A program made the position numbers and the translations under genes. From Argopecten irradians (taxonomy: Eukaryota; Mollusca; Bivalvia; Pectinida; Pectinidae): a stretch of 64,000 nucleotides of DNA. Where the stretch lies: NCBI RefSeq assembly GCF_041381155.1, contig NC_091143.1, positions 43,272,332 to 43,336,331 on the forward strand. Reading direction: 5' to 3'. How positions within the stretch are numbered: position 1 is the first letter of the stretch; every line of letters starts with the position of its first letter. Positions 29,408-42,440 of this stretch are shown here, in pieces. Under the pieces are notes generated by a model. That model made no database searches. It worked only from the letters and a program-made list of their open reading frames with translations, and was not told the origin of the DNA.

Positions 29408-31860
29408 AGGTCATCTGACCCGAAGGGTCAGGATGACCTATAGTCGTCATGTTTCGTCCGTCGTTGTCCGCCGTCCGCCGTGCGCCGTGCGCCGTCCGCC
29501 GTGCGTTAACATTTCACATTTTGAACTTCTTCTCAAGTTCTACCGGTGCGATTTAGCTGAAACTTGCATGAAATGATCGTGACATGGTCCCGACAAAGTG
29601 TTGTTATTTTTCGGGTCGATCTGAAATCCAAGATGGCCACCACAGCCGCCATCTTGAAAACACATTTTGAACTTCTTCTCAAGTTCTACCGGTGCGATTT
29701 GGCTGAGACTTGCATGAAATGATCCTGACATGGTCCCGACAAAGTGTTCTTATTTTTCGGGTCGATCTGAAATCCAAGATGGCCCGCCACAGCCGCCATC
29801 TTGAAAACACATTTTGAACTTCTTCTCAAGTTCTACCAGTGCAATTTGGCTGAAACTTGCATGAAATGATCCTGACATGGTCCCGACAAAGTGTTGTTAT
29901 TTTTCGGGTCGATCTGAAATCCAAGATGGCCGCCACAGCCGCCATCTTGAAAACACATTTTGAACTTCTTCTCAAGTTCTACCAGTGCAATTTGGCTGAA
30001 ACTTGCATGAAATGATCCTGACATGGTCCCGACAAAGTGTTGTTATTTTTCGGGTCGATCCAAAATCCAAGATGGCCGCCACAGCCGCCATCTTGAAAAC
30101 ACATTTTGAACTTCTTCTCAAGTTCTACCAGTGCGATTTGGCTGAAACTTGCATTAAATGATCCTGACATGGTCCCGACAAAGTGTTGTTATTTTTCGGG
30201 TCGATCTGAAATCCAAGATGGCCGCCACAGCCGCCATCTTGAAAACACATTTTGAACTTCTTCTCAAGTTCTACCAGTGCGATTTGGCTGAAACTTGCAT
30301 GAAATGATCCTGACATGGTCCCGACAAAGTGTTGTTATTTTTTCGGGTCGATCCAAAATCCAACATGGCCGCCACAGCCGCCATCTTGAAAACACATTTT
30401 GAACTTCTTCTCAAGTTCTACCTGTGCGATTTGGCTGAAACTTGCATGAAATGATCCTGACATGGTCCCGACAAAGTGTTGTTATTTTTCGGGTCGATCT
30501 GAAATCCAAGATGGCCGCCACAGCCGCCATCTTGAAAACACATTTTGAACTTCTTCTCAAGTTCTACCTGTGCGATTTGGCTGAAACTTGCATGAAATGA
30601 TCCTGACATGGTCCCGACAAAGTGTTGTTATTTTTCGGGTCGATCTGAAATCCAAGATGGCCACCACACCTGCCATCTTGAAAACACATTTTGAACTTCT
30701 TCTCAAGTTCTATTAGAGCGATTTGGCTGAAACTTGCATGAAATGATCCTGACATGGTCCCGACAAAGTGTTGTTATTTTTCGGGTCGATCTGAAATCCA
30801 AGATGGCCGCCACAGCCGCCATCTTGAAAACACATTTTGAACTTCTTCTCAAGTTCTACCTGTGCGATTTGGCTGAAACTTGCATGAAATGATCCTGACA
30901 TGGTCCCGACAAAGTGTTGTTATTTTTCGGGTCGATCTGAAATCCAAGATGGCCACCACACCTGCCATCTTGAAAACACATTTTGAACTTCTTCTCAAGT
31001 TCTATTAGAGCGATTTGGCTGAAACTTGCATGAAATGATCCTGACATGGTCCCGACAAAGTGTTGTTATTTTTCGGGTCGATCTGAAATCCAAGATGGCC
31101 GCCACAGCCGCCATCTTGAAAACACATTTTGAACTTCTTCTCAAGTTCTACCTGTGCGATTTGGCTGAAACTTGCATGAAATGATCCTGACATGGTCCCG
31201 ACAAAGTGTTGTTATTTTTCGGGTCGATCTGAAATCCAAGATGGCCACCACACCTGCCATCTTGAAAACACATTTTGAACTTCTTCTCAAGTTCTATTAG
31301 AGCGATTTGGCTGAAACTTGCATGAAATGATCCTGACATGGTCCCGACAAAGTGTTGTTATTTTTCGGGTCTATCCAAAATCCAAGATGGCCGCCACAGC
31401 TTCCATCTTGAAAACACATTTTGAACTTCTTCTCAAGTTCTACCTGTGCGATTTGGCTGAAACTTGCATGAAATGATCCTGACATGGTCCCGACAAAGTG
31501 TTGTTATTTTTCGGGTCGATCTGAAATCCAAGATGGCCACCACACCTGCCATCTTGAAAACACATTTTGAACTTCTTCTCAAGTTCTACCTGTGCGATTG
31601 GCTGAAACTTGCATGAAATGATCCTGACATGGTCCTGACAAAGTGTTGTTTTTCGGGTCGATCTGAAATCCAAGATGGCCGCCAAAGCCGCCATCTTGAA
31701 AACACATTTTGAACTTCTTCTCAAGTTCTACCAGTGCGATTTGGCTGAAACTTGCATGAAATGATCCTGACATGGTCCTGACAAAGTGACCCCATATGTA
31801 ATTAATTTTACTATTGCCAAGGTAGTCAGATGACCGTTGTGGCCCTTTGGGCCTCTTGTT
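29408..31860 (+). mobile_element. Pearl-like element (2453 bp) with YY1-like 146-bp core, precisely bounded
   Basis: Head hairpin AGGTCATC...GATGACCT, then CCGT/CCGC-rich microsatellite, about 16 units of 146 bp (AACTTCTTCTCAAGTTCTAC ... CAAGATGGC...GCCATCTTG), tail GTCAGATGACC and hairpin GGCCCTTTGGGCC before TCTTGTT. The right arm keeps the empty site: AATTTTT joins directly to ATTTTTTG. Insertion therefore made no target duplication, at most a 2-bp ambiguity of T. Lack of duplication, a T-rich target and a terminal hairpin fit a Helitron/Helentron-type mechanism. Confidence 0.85.
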
Positions 31861-32242
31861 ATTTTTTGTTTTTCATTTTGATAGTTAGTGTATTATGTTA
31901 CCTAACCTTATGCTTAAAATTCCAATTTGCTTTGCCAACGTTAAACAACAAAACCAAACAAGAAGTCAGCGATTTTACAAATTTCACTTTTTAATCTATG
32001 AAGATTATTTGGTTCCATCAACACTGTGAATTCAGAAGAAGATTTTTGAAATTTTAGCCATTTTGGCCCCGCCCCTCTGGCCTCTGGGGGTCAGTCAGGA
32101 CCAATATGGATATGGTGTTAAAATGCTATCTCAGGCTAATAATTCTAACCCAGATTAGCTTATTTTCTATGAAAACTAAGCAAATAATGTTAATAAATGT
32201 GTTCTCTCTTATATAAACTATATTAAATTTGACCCCCTTCCC

Positions 32243-32772
32243 TTGTTTGTTTGTTTGTTTGATTTATTAACGTCCTATTAACAGCTATGGTCATGTAAGG
32301 ACGGCCTCCCATGTATGCGGTGTGTTGCGTGTATGTTGTGCAAGGTGAGTGTACTGGGAGACTGCGGTATGTTCGTGTTGTGTCTTCTTGTATAGTGGAA
32401 CTGTTGCCCTTTTTATAGTGCTATATCACTGAAGCATGCCGCCGAAGACACCAAGCAACACACCCCACCCGGTCACATTATACTGACAACGGGCGAACCA
32501 GTCGTCCCACTCCCTGTATGCTGAACGCTTAACAGGAGCAGAAACTACCACTCTTTTATAGACTTGGGTGTGTCTCGGCCAGGGGACAGATCCTATAGCC
32601 TTCCTCACAGGGGCGAACGCTCAACTCAAGGCCAAAAGTGAGGCGGTGCCAAGGGAGGCATTAGGAAAGATAAAGTCAGTTAGGAAGAAGAGAAAAGATA
32701 AGATCCTAAATTTAGTCGCCTTTTACGATCATGCAATAGGGGCAGCAGGTACAATTCTAACGCCCTACCTGC
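32243..32772 (-). mobile_element. SINE-like element, full length, absent from the other arm
   Basis: From TTGTTTGTTTGTTTGATTTA to CGCCCTACCTGC. The right arm has the empty site (CCCCCTTCCC joined to AGGGGAAAATC). The head end has no obvious duplication. A 77-codon open frame here is incidental. Confidence 0.85.
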
Positions 32773-33561
32773 AGGGAAAATCTGAGATCCCAGGGCTATG
32801 AAATTCACAATTTTTGTAATGGGCATTAAGACCTTCCAATTTATGAAGAGTACTTGGTTCCATCAAATCTGTGAATTCAGAAGAAGTTTTAGCCTATTTG
32901 ACCCCATTTGGACCCGCCCCTCTGGTCCCTGGGGGTCAGCCAGGACCAATATGGATTTGGTGTTAAAATGCTATTTCAGGCTAATAATTCCAACCCAGTT
33001 CGGCTAATATTCTATGAAAAATAAGCAAATAATGTTCATAAATGTGTTAAAAGTTTTGAAGTTTTAGCCTATTTGACTCCTTTTGGCCCTGCCCTTAACG
33101 TCCCTGGGGGTCGGCCAGTACCAATATGGATATGACAATAAAATGCTATCTTAGGCTAAAAATTCTAACCCAGTTTGATTAATTGCCTATGAAAATCAAG
33201 CAACTAGCATTCATTAATGTGTGTTTTCCTATATAAACTAAAGTGAACTTGACCCCCTCCCCAGGGGGAAAAATGAAACCCCAGGGTCATATAATTCACA
33301 ATTTTTGTAAAGGACCTGAAGACCTCTCCATCTATGAAGAGTATTTAATTCTAGCAGTTCCGGAAATTTCAGAAGAAGATTTTTGAAGTTTTAGCCAATT
33401 TGACTCCTTTTGGCCCCGCCCCTAAGGCCCATGGGAGTCAGTCATGGAAAATTTGTTAATAGGATTCAATGGCCATTTCATTGGGATAATTCTGACAACA
33501 TTTAACTAATTTTCTGTAATAAATGACCCTGGTGAGGGAGTCAAATTTACTAGTTATATAG

Positions 33562-33672
33562 TTATACAGAGGACTCCACATAATCGAATAACGGTTATTC
33601 GAATATTTCGGTTATATGCATAAAATTCTGCGGTCCCGATTTTTTCTTCTTTATCTTTGTTTTTTTCAACTG
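33562..33672 (+). mobile_element. Short insertion of about 110 bp found only in the left arm
   Basis: Contains CCACATAATCGAATAAC and the complement GTTATTCG, then ATGCATAAAATTCTGCGGTC. The right arm runs straight from ACTATAACTTATATAGG. It is probably a fragment of a DNA transposon end; the exact edges are uncertain. Confidence 0.5.
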
Positions 33673-34068
33673 TATAGGAAAAACACATTTATGAACATTA
33701 TTATATTCTAGTTTTAATAGGAAATGAGTCAAACTGGTTAGAATTATTAGCCAGCCTGAAATAGCATTTTAACACCATATCCATATTGGTCCTGGCTAAT
33801 CCCCCAGGGACCAGAGGGGCGGGGGTCAAAATGGCTAAAATTTCAAAAATCTGAAGCTGACTGACTTCTATGTTTGGTTTTGTTGTTTAACGTTGGCAAA
33901 GCAAATGGGAATTTTAGGCATAAGATTTGGTAACATAATACACTAACTATCACGAAGGTTCAACTTAAAAGTTTATTCTAATTCGTAAATACTTTTACAG
34001 ATTTTAACCAACTTTGCAATGCTCTTTCTGTAGCAGCACTCAGGTGACCGTCAAGGCTTCTTGGGCCT

Positions 34069-34569
34069 CTTATTTTCCTACCTTTTTGATTAGAGATGTG
34101 TCACCTCTTTGACGAATCATATGAAAATCTAAGATGTGTATTCCTACGTGTGATGTCATCATTATCTATATAGATGCCAGAGCTTCACAGATAATCTTCA
34201 ATTGATCGGCAAATTCATTATGTGCTAGCGCGCATAAATGATTATTGCGATCTCAACATTAATGGGGCCATTCCAATTCGTGGGCTAATCTCCTGTTACA
34301 TAACCACGTACCTTAGATCTGACTTGTACCTTTTTATAGAGAGTTACAATGTCCCACGATTTGGCTGTCATTTATAGCACCCAACTTGATATTTGATTTT
34401 GGCTTGGTTAGTTATATATATTAGAAGTGGACAAGTAAATGTTAGATATTAAAATGTATCCTGCTGTGAGATCATATCGTGGTACACACGCGATAATGCG
34501 AATAAGATTTGTTTCATGAATTAGCTTTTTGCTTTGCTTTTCAAGCAAATGGATCACAGAAGAGGCGAG
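34069..34569. other. Arm segment in a low-quality patch
   Basis: Matches 59700-60100 inverted. From about 34190 it gains extra single bases relative to the partner (for example ACCACGTACCTTAGATCTGA against ACCACGACTTAGACTGAC). This pattern suggests uncorrected reads. Confidence 0.6.
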
Positions 34570-34950
34570 TGTCTTATTCTTACTAAAATGTGTCAGTACC
34601 ACCCACAATAATTTAGATATTTAACAGACAACTTTAATTGTTTGCCCTAGCCTTTTCCATAAATCACACAAATACATAAATGTCCAATGGCGATGTCCAG
34701 AACTGAAACATACATAAAACAGGACTAATTGGTTACAATTGAAAACCAACTGTCAGGGAAGGAGATGTGTTTAGTAACAAATGCATACGACACAAGGCCG
34801 CATTTGACATGATTGTAGTTTCGACCATACGTAAGACGATCAGACAAAGCTCTATCAAAAATTTCTAGAACTAACATTTACCCATGCTTTTTGTCCAATA
34901 GAAACCCGGGTGCACAACACTTCTTCATCCTCGATAACCCGTGTGACAGA
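34570..34950 (+). pseudogene. Left-arm copy of the exon at 59314-59667, not readable
   Basis: Sequence such as TTACAATTGAAAACCAACTG and AGGGAAGGAGATGTGTTTAG aligns to the right-arm exon but with many insertions and substitutions, leaving no long frame. Flanking arm DNA outside the patch is only a few per cent different. The damage is therefore more likely poor sequence than decay. Confidence 0.5.
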
Positions 34951-37900
34951 GACTAGAGACCGATTTCGCAGAACGATATTAAATGATGTGTTAAATGGAG
35001 TTTTCAAGTCTGGTCACCTGTCACTAATTTTGAAGAATGGCATCTCGCATACCTGTGAATAAAAAGAAATAAAGATCTACCATCTTGCTAAACTTTTATG
35101 TGGGGGGTGCCATCTTATGTTGAATTCCGCACCAAAAATTGACCAAAATATTCATGAAATTCTAATATTGATTACCTCCCCCTGTCAGACACACACTTGA
35201 CAGAATTTTAAAATTTCTTTATATATTTTACATCTACATGTATTGCCCAACCCACACATTAAACATTTGAAACTGATGCACCCTGGATACCCAATCAGCA
35301 GGGCTCCGAAACATTCACTCTCTATGAAATCTTGTGCCCAAAAGGGGATTTCCAGGAATCTATTTTTGGTTTGATTCTGCGGTCCCTATAGCATTTTACA
35401 TATTTTTCAAATTTACCATTTTTGGAAAGCTACATGTCCATAAGGTCTGATTCCAAAATGGGAGTTTGCTCGCTGCATGGGTTGGTCTGGTACTGCAAGC
35501 TGTGTACTCGTATCGACGATGAAGATTCCTGTAAGAAAAATTATGAGAATTGAAACAGTTTTGAAATAAAAGTTTAAATATTTCAATGAAATTTGAACCT
35601 AGACTTTTGACTTTTACTTATAACTATAGTATAGTTAGTGTACTACAGGGAAATATGACCAATTGAATTAAACTTGGAGGTCAGGGGGAGATAACTCATA
35701 TTCTTTACCCCCACCCCCCATTTTTGGAATTTCTAGCAAAAAATATCCAGAACTGAACAATTAAGCAAATCAAAGTTCCAGAACTGGCTCAATACTATAG
35801 ATATATAACTTAGTAAACAATAGAATATCATAAAGAAATGATTATAACATATTATGTCATAATATATCTGATATAACACAGAGAAATTACGGTGCAGCTA
35901 ATGAAATATGGATACAAAATAGCCCCAAAAATTTCAAATTTGCCCTGATTTTCTGAATCAGATGATTCTAAAATTACAAATGTATACCAATTGATGTAAA
36001 AAAGGGAATTATTAACCTCTGAAGGATTCCAAGGACAGATAAAAATCAAATCTAGAGCAACATTTGAACCCGAAAAAACTGGACAGAACTAAAGAATCGT
36101 GGCTATTAGAAAGAAAATGATTTTGAAAAATAGAATTAAAAACTTATCCTTCACTCGCATATTGATGTATACTAGTCAGTTACAAGATCTGGAAATGAAA
36201 GAATTACACAAGTCACCTCTAAATTTGCACCATCTCACTGCTAAAAAAACCCGTTTACCAGAGACCTACAAATGTACAGACAATGGAAGGGAGATAACTC
36301 GAATTTCACTCGACTATCCATCTCGAAGAAATTAATAACACTGATAATTGAACCAAAGAGGTATATGAGAGAAATGTATAGAGAAAAAAAACAAATTATA
36401 CTCACAATTAAATACTCAGGTCAATTATGGAAAGGTAACTCTGTCTAGTATTTTCATGAAATGAGTTAACTCCCCTTGGCGCTGTCTTCATGTCAGGAAA
36501 AAGCTGTTAAACTGGTCGGCCCAAAAGGTACCATGGTCAAAGCTCGGCTGAAACAGAAGAAATGTATAAATTAATAAATAAATGACTAAAATGAAAGAGT
36601 TAAAGTAGCTGATTAATGAACACAAAAACAGAAAGTGTTTTATATAGATCAATTAGGGTTCATGGCCATTTAAGGATGTGTCAATACTTGGAGGAACCCA
36701 GAGTATCAAAATAAAAACCACCGTCCTACAGCCTGAATCTATTACCTATTCCTGACCAGTCTTAAACATTTAATTTTGAAAAAGAAGACTATACTGTTTA
36801 TTTTACAGAACCAAACAACACTATATCCATTTGATGAATTTATATATAAAATATTTGACTTACATATACAGATAAATAGAATAGTAATTATGATAAATAG
36901 ATAAATACAGGGAAAGAGATTATTAGGCTTGAATAACTCCTAATCACAGAGTATCACGCGAATTCAGAGAAGTTTACTAAATATCATTGAAATACACATA
37001 ATATTCTAAATATTCTAAGTCACCAGACTTCTTACATGTACCCCCCCCGGGCCAGGACCCTAGCCCCTGTGTCATACTGCCCCAAGCCCCTGTGTCATAA
37101 TCGTGACAAAAACATCTTCTGTATAATCACTTTCTAAGATATTGGTTCATGTGCTAAGCTATATTAACAACATATGTGTAATGTGATTTTTTTCAACAAA
37201 ATCCACCAATTTACAGTGTCGTTATCAAGACAGAAAGGCCTCCGTACTAAAAATAGCTACCAAATATTTATAAAATACAAGCAAAATACCTTCAACACTC
37301 GATTTCCAGCCAAATACATGCAGATTGGGTTCAGTCAAATGGTGTCCAGGGACGCTGAATGACGGAAACGTCATATCCGGTTGTCATCCTATAGAGACCG
37401 CAGAACCAAATGATTTCGCTATATACGATATATTAACGTTTGCCGCTGTCAAGGTTAAATGGAGTTTTCAAGTCTGGTCACCTGTCACTAATTTTGAAGA
37501 ATGGCATCTCGCATACCTGTGAATAAAAAGAAATAAAGATCTACCATCTTGCTAAACTTTTATGTGGGGGGTGCCATCTTATGTTGAATTCCGCACCAAA
37601 AATTGACCAAAATATTCATGAAATTCTAATATTGATTACCTCCCCCTGTCAGACACACACTTGACAGAATTTTAAAATTTCTTTATATATTTTACATCTA
37701 CATGTATTGCCCAACCCACACATTAAACATTTGAAACTGATGCACCCTGGATACCCAATCAGCAGGCTCCGAAACATTCACCTCTCTATGAAATCTTGTG
37801 CCCAAAAGGGGGATTTCCAGGAATCTATTTTTGGTTTGATTCTGCGGTCCCTATAGCATTTTACATATTTTTCAAATTTACCATTTTTGGAAAGCTACAT

Positions 37901-40900
37901 GTCCATAAGGTCTGATTCCAAAATGGGAGTTTGCTCGCTGCATGGGTTGGTCTGGTACTGCAAGCTGTGTACTCGTATCGACGATGAAGATTCCTGTAAG
38001 AAAAATTATGAGAATTGAAACAGTTTTGAAATAAAAGTTTAAATATTTCAATGAAATTTGAACCTAGACTTTTGACTTTTACTTATAACTATAGTATAGT
38101 TAGTGTACTACAGGGAAATATGACCAATTGAATTAAACTTGGAGGTCAGGGGGAGATAACTCATATTCTTTACCCCCACCCCCCATTTTTGGAATTTCTA
38201 GCAAAAAATATCCAGAACTGAACAATTAAGCAAATCAAAGTTCCAGAACTGGCTCAATACTATAGATATATATAACTTAGTAAACAATAGAATATCATAA
38301 AGAAATGATTATAACATATTATGTCATAATATATCTGATATAACACAGAGAAATTACGGTGCAGCTAATAAAATATGGATACAAAATAGCCCCAAAAATT
38401 TCAAATTTGCCCTGATTTTCTGAATCAGATGATTCTAAAATTACAAATGTATACCAATTGATGTAAAAAAGGGAATTATTAACCTCTGAAGGATTCCAAG
38501 GACAGATAAAATCAAATCTAGAGCAACATTTGAACCCGAAAAACTGGACAGAACTAAAGAATCGTGGCTATTAGAAAGAAAATGATTTTGAAAAATAGAA
38601 TTAAACTTATCCTTCACTCACATATTGATGTATACTAGTCAGTTACAAGATCTGGAAATGAAAGAATTACACAATTCACCTCTAAATTTGCACCATCTCA
38701 CTGCTAAAAAAAACCCGTTTACCAGAGACCTACAAATGTACAGACAATGGAAGGGAGATAACTCGAATTTCACTCGACTATCCATCTCGAAGAAATTAAT
38801 AACACTGATAATTGAACCAAAGAGGTATATGAGAGAAATGTATAGAGAAAAAAAACAAATTATACTCACAATTAAATACTCAGGTCAATTATGGAAAGGT
38901 AACTCTGTCTAGTATTTTCATGAAATGAGTTAACTCCCCTTGGCGCTGTCTTCATGTCAGGAAAAAGCTGTTAAACTGGTCGGCCCAAAAGGTACCATGG
39001 TCAAAGCTCGGCTGAAACAGAAGAAATGTATAAATTAATAAATAAATGACTAAAATGAAAGAGTTAAAGTAGCTGATTAATGAACACAAAAACAGAAAGT
39101 GTTTTATATAGATCGATTAGGGTTCATGGCCATTTAAGGATGTGTCAATACTTGGAGGAACCCAGAGTATCAAAATAAAAACCACCGTCCTACAGCCTGA
39201 ATCTATTACCTATTCCTGACCAGTCTTAAACATTTAATTTTGAAAAAGAAGACTATACTGTTTATTTTACAGAACCAAACAACACTATATCCATTTGATG
39301 AATTTATATATAAAATATTTGACTTACATATACAGATAAATAGAATAGTAATTATGATAAATAGATAAATACAGGGAAAGAGATTATTAGGCTTGAATAA
39401 CTCCTAATCACAGAGTATCACGCGAATTCAGAGAAGTTTACCAAATATCATTGAAATACACATCATATTCTAAATATTCTAAGTCACCAGACTTCTTACC
39501 CCCCCCCCCCCCCCCCGGGCCAGGACCCTAGCCCCTGTGTCATACTGCCCCAAGCCCCTGTGTCATAATCGTGACAAAAACATCTTCTGTATAATCACTT
39601 TCTAAGATATTGGTTCATGTGCTAAGCTATATTAACAACATATGTGTAATGTGATTTTTTTCAACAAAATCCACCAATTTACAGTGTCGTTATCAAGACA
39701 GAAAGGCCTCCGTACTAAAAATAGCTACCAAATATTTATAAAATACAAGCAAAATACCTTCAACACTCGATTTCCAGTCAAATACATGCAGATTGGGTTC
39801 AGTCAAATGGTGTCCAGGGACGCTGAATGACGGAAACGTCATATCCGGTTGTCATCCTATAGAGACCGCAGAACCAAATGATTTCGCTATATACGATATA
39901 TTAACGTTTGCCGCTGTCAAGGTTAAATGGAGTTTTCAAGTCTGGTCACCTGTCACTAATTTTGAAGAATGGCATCTCGCATACCTGTGAATAAAAAGAA
40001 ATAAAGATCTACCATCTTGCTAAACTTTTATGTGGGGGGTTGCCATCTTATGTTGAATTCCGCACCAAAAATTGACCAAAATATTCATGAAATTCTAATA
40101 TTGATTACCTCCCCCCTGTCAGACACACACTTGACAGAATTTTAAAATTTCTTTATATATTTTACATCTACATGTATTGCCCAACCCACACATTAAACAT
40201 TTGAAACTGATGCACCCTGGATACCCAATCAGCAGGCTCCGAAACATTCACCTCTCTATGAAATCTTGTGCCCAAAAGGGGATTTCCAGGAATCTATTTT
40301 TGGTTTGATTCTGCGGTCCCTATAGCATTTTACATATTTTTTCAAAATTTACCATTTTTGGAAAGCTACATGTCCATAAGGTCTGATTCCAAAATGGGAG
40401 TTTTGCTTCGCTGCATGGGTTGGTCTGGTACTGCAAGCTGTGTACTCGTATCGACGATGAAGATTCCTGTAAGAAAAATTATGAGAATTGAAACAGTTTT
40501 GAAATAAAAATTTAAATATTTCAATGAAATTTGAACCTAGACTTTTTGACTTTTACTTATAACTATAGTATAGTTAGTGTACTACAGGGAAATATGACCA
40601 AATGACCAATTGAATTAAACTTGGAGGTCAGGGGGAGATAACTCATATTCTTTACCCCACCCCCCCATTTTTGGAATTTCTAGCAAAAAATATCCAGAAC
40701 TGAACAATTAAGCAAATCAAAGCAAATCAAAGATATATCCAGTAAACTGGCTCAATACTATAGATATAACACAGAGAAATAACGGTGCAGCTAATAAATA
40801 TGGATACAAAATAGCCCCAAAAATTTTCAAATTTGGTGCCCTGATTTTCTGAATCAGATGATATCTAAAAATTACAAATGTATACCAATTGATGTAAAAA

Positions 40901-42440
40901 AAGGGTTAATAGTATTAACCTCTGAAGGATTCCAAGGACAGATAAAATCAAATCTAGAGCAACATTTGAAAAACCCGAAAAACTGGACAGAACTAAAGAA
41001 TCGTGGCTATTAGAAAGAAAATGATTTTGAAAAATAGAATTAAAACTTATCCTGTCACTCACAATTGATTGATGTATACTAGTCAGTTACAAGATCTGGA
41101 AAATGAAAGAATTACACAATTCACCTCTAAATTTGCACCATCTCACTGCTAAAAAAAACCCGTTTACCAGAGACCTACAAATGTACAGACAATGGAAGGG
41201 AGATAACTCGAATTTCACTCGACTATCCATCTCGAAGAAATTAATAACACTGATAATTGAACCAAAGAGGTATATGAGAGAAATATATAGAGAAAAAAAA
41301 CCCAAATAAAAATCATACTAACACTCATTAAATAATCAGGTCAGTTATGGAAAGGTAACTCCTGTCTAGTATTGTCATGAAATGAGTTTAACTCCCTTTG
41401 GCGCTGTCTTCATGTCAGGAAATAAGCTGTTAAACTGGGTCGGGCCAAAAAGGTACCATGGTCAAAGCTCGGCTGATTGTGACCTCTGCACTCGGCTGAA
41501 ACAGATGAAACGTATAATTAAGGAATTAACTGACTAAAAATTGAACGAGTTTTAAAAGTAGCTGATTAATGAACTCAAAAACAGAAATGTGTTTTTTATA
41601 GATCGATTCATTAGGGTTCATGGCCATTTAAGGATGGTGTGTCAAATACTTGGAGGAAAACCCAGAGTATCAAAATAAAAACCACCGTCCTACAGCCTGA
41701 ATCTATTACCTATTCCTGACCAGTCTTAAACATTTAATTTTGAAAAAGAAGACTATACTGTTTATTTTACAGAACCAAACAACACTATATCCATTTGATG
41801 AAGATTTATATATAAAATATTTGACTTACATATCACAGATAAATAGATTAGTAATTTATGATAATATGATAAATACAGGGACTAGTGATTTATGAGATTA
41901 TTAGGCTTGAATAACTCCTAATCACAGAGTATCTCACGCGAACTTCAGAGAAGTTTACTAAATATCATTGAAATACACATAATATTCTAAATATTCTAAG
42001 TAACCAGACTTCTTACATGTCCCAACCCCCCCCCCCACCCACCCCCCCCCCCCCCCCGGGCCACCGGACCCTAGCCCCTGTGTCATACTGCCCCAAGCCC
42101 CTGTGTCATAATCGTGACAAAAAACATCTTCTGTATAATCAACTTTCTAAGATATTGGTTCATGTGCTAAGCTATATTAACAACATATGTGTAATGTGAT
42201 TTTTTTTTTTTCAACAAAATCCACCAATTTACCAGTGTCGTTATACAATCAGAAAGGCTCTCCGTACTAAAAAATATACCAAATATTTATAAAATACAAG
42301 CAAAATACCTTCAACACTCGATTTCCAGCCAAATACATGCAGATTGGGCCTCCCGTACTTGGTAAAAATAGCTACCAATAATTTTATAAAATACAAGCAA
42401 AATACCTTCAACACTCGATTTCCGTCAAATATCATGCGGA
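34951..42440 (+). repeat. Left tandem array: three copies of a 2.47-kb unit
   Basis: Unit boundaries, set at the TCATCC|TATAG junction, are about 34951-37389, 37390-39857 and 39858-42440. The first two are almost identical. The third carries many small insertions and a partial duplication of about 100 bp near its end. Each unit has a C-tract (8, 18 and an interrupted run) before GGGCCAGGACCCTAGCCCC. Open frames of 60-95 codons recur because the units are alike. The intergenic look and lack of a shared reading frame argue against a plain protein gene, but see the splice-like sites noted in the findings. Confidence 0.85.

Larger units (their letters stand above)
29275..34068. mobile_element. 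Double-tailed inverted-repeat element with internal tandem repeats, filled copy
   Basis: Both ends read AAGAGGCCCAAGAAGC then TTGACGGTCACCTGAGTGCT inward, giving terminal inverted repeats of about 250 bp. The interior holds imperfect tandem repeats with GGATATGGTGTTAAAATGCT, TTAGCCTATTTGAC and the G/C-rich CCCTGGGG motif. The copy contains a 2453-bp pearl-like insertion, a SINE-like insertion and a piece of about 110 bp near 33562-33672 absent from the other arm. Without them it is close in size to the uninterrupted partner at 60103-61850. Confidence 0.8.
26480..42440 (+). repeat. Left arm of the giant inverted repeat
   Basis: Landmarks in order are the end of a core array, an exon (26822-27076, minus), a pearl-like element, a spacer, the inverted-repeat element 29275-34068, a damaged exon, and three 2.47-kb units. 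The same landmarks appear in reverse order and orientation from 64000 down to 47345. Over the 255-bp exon the arms differ at about 7 positions. The arms differ in array copy number and in two insertions found only here. Confidence 0.85.

Noticed and set aside
29540-31773. Twelve or more minus-strand open frames of 62-94 codons with nearly the same sequence
   Set aside because: They fall one per 146-bp repeat unit. Because 146 is not a multiple of three, no frame continues through the array. They are by-products of a repeat that lacks stops on one strand.
25715-31860. Regularly spaced repeats considered as a CRISPR array
   Set aside because: Units are about 147 bp and tandem without unique spacers, and the host is an animal.
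42017-42199. Proline-rich 60-codon open frame starting MSQPPPPP
   Set aside because: It is the translated C-tract of the third array unit.
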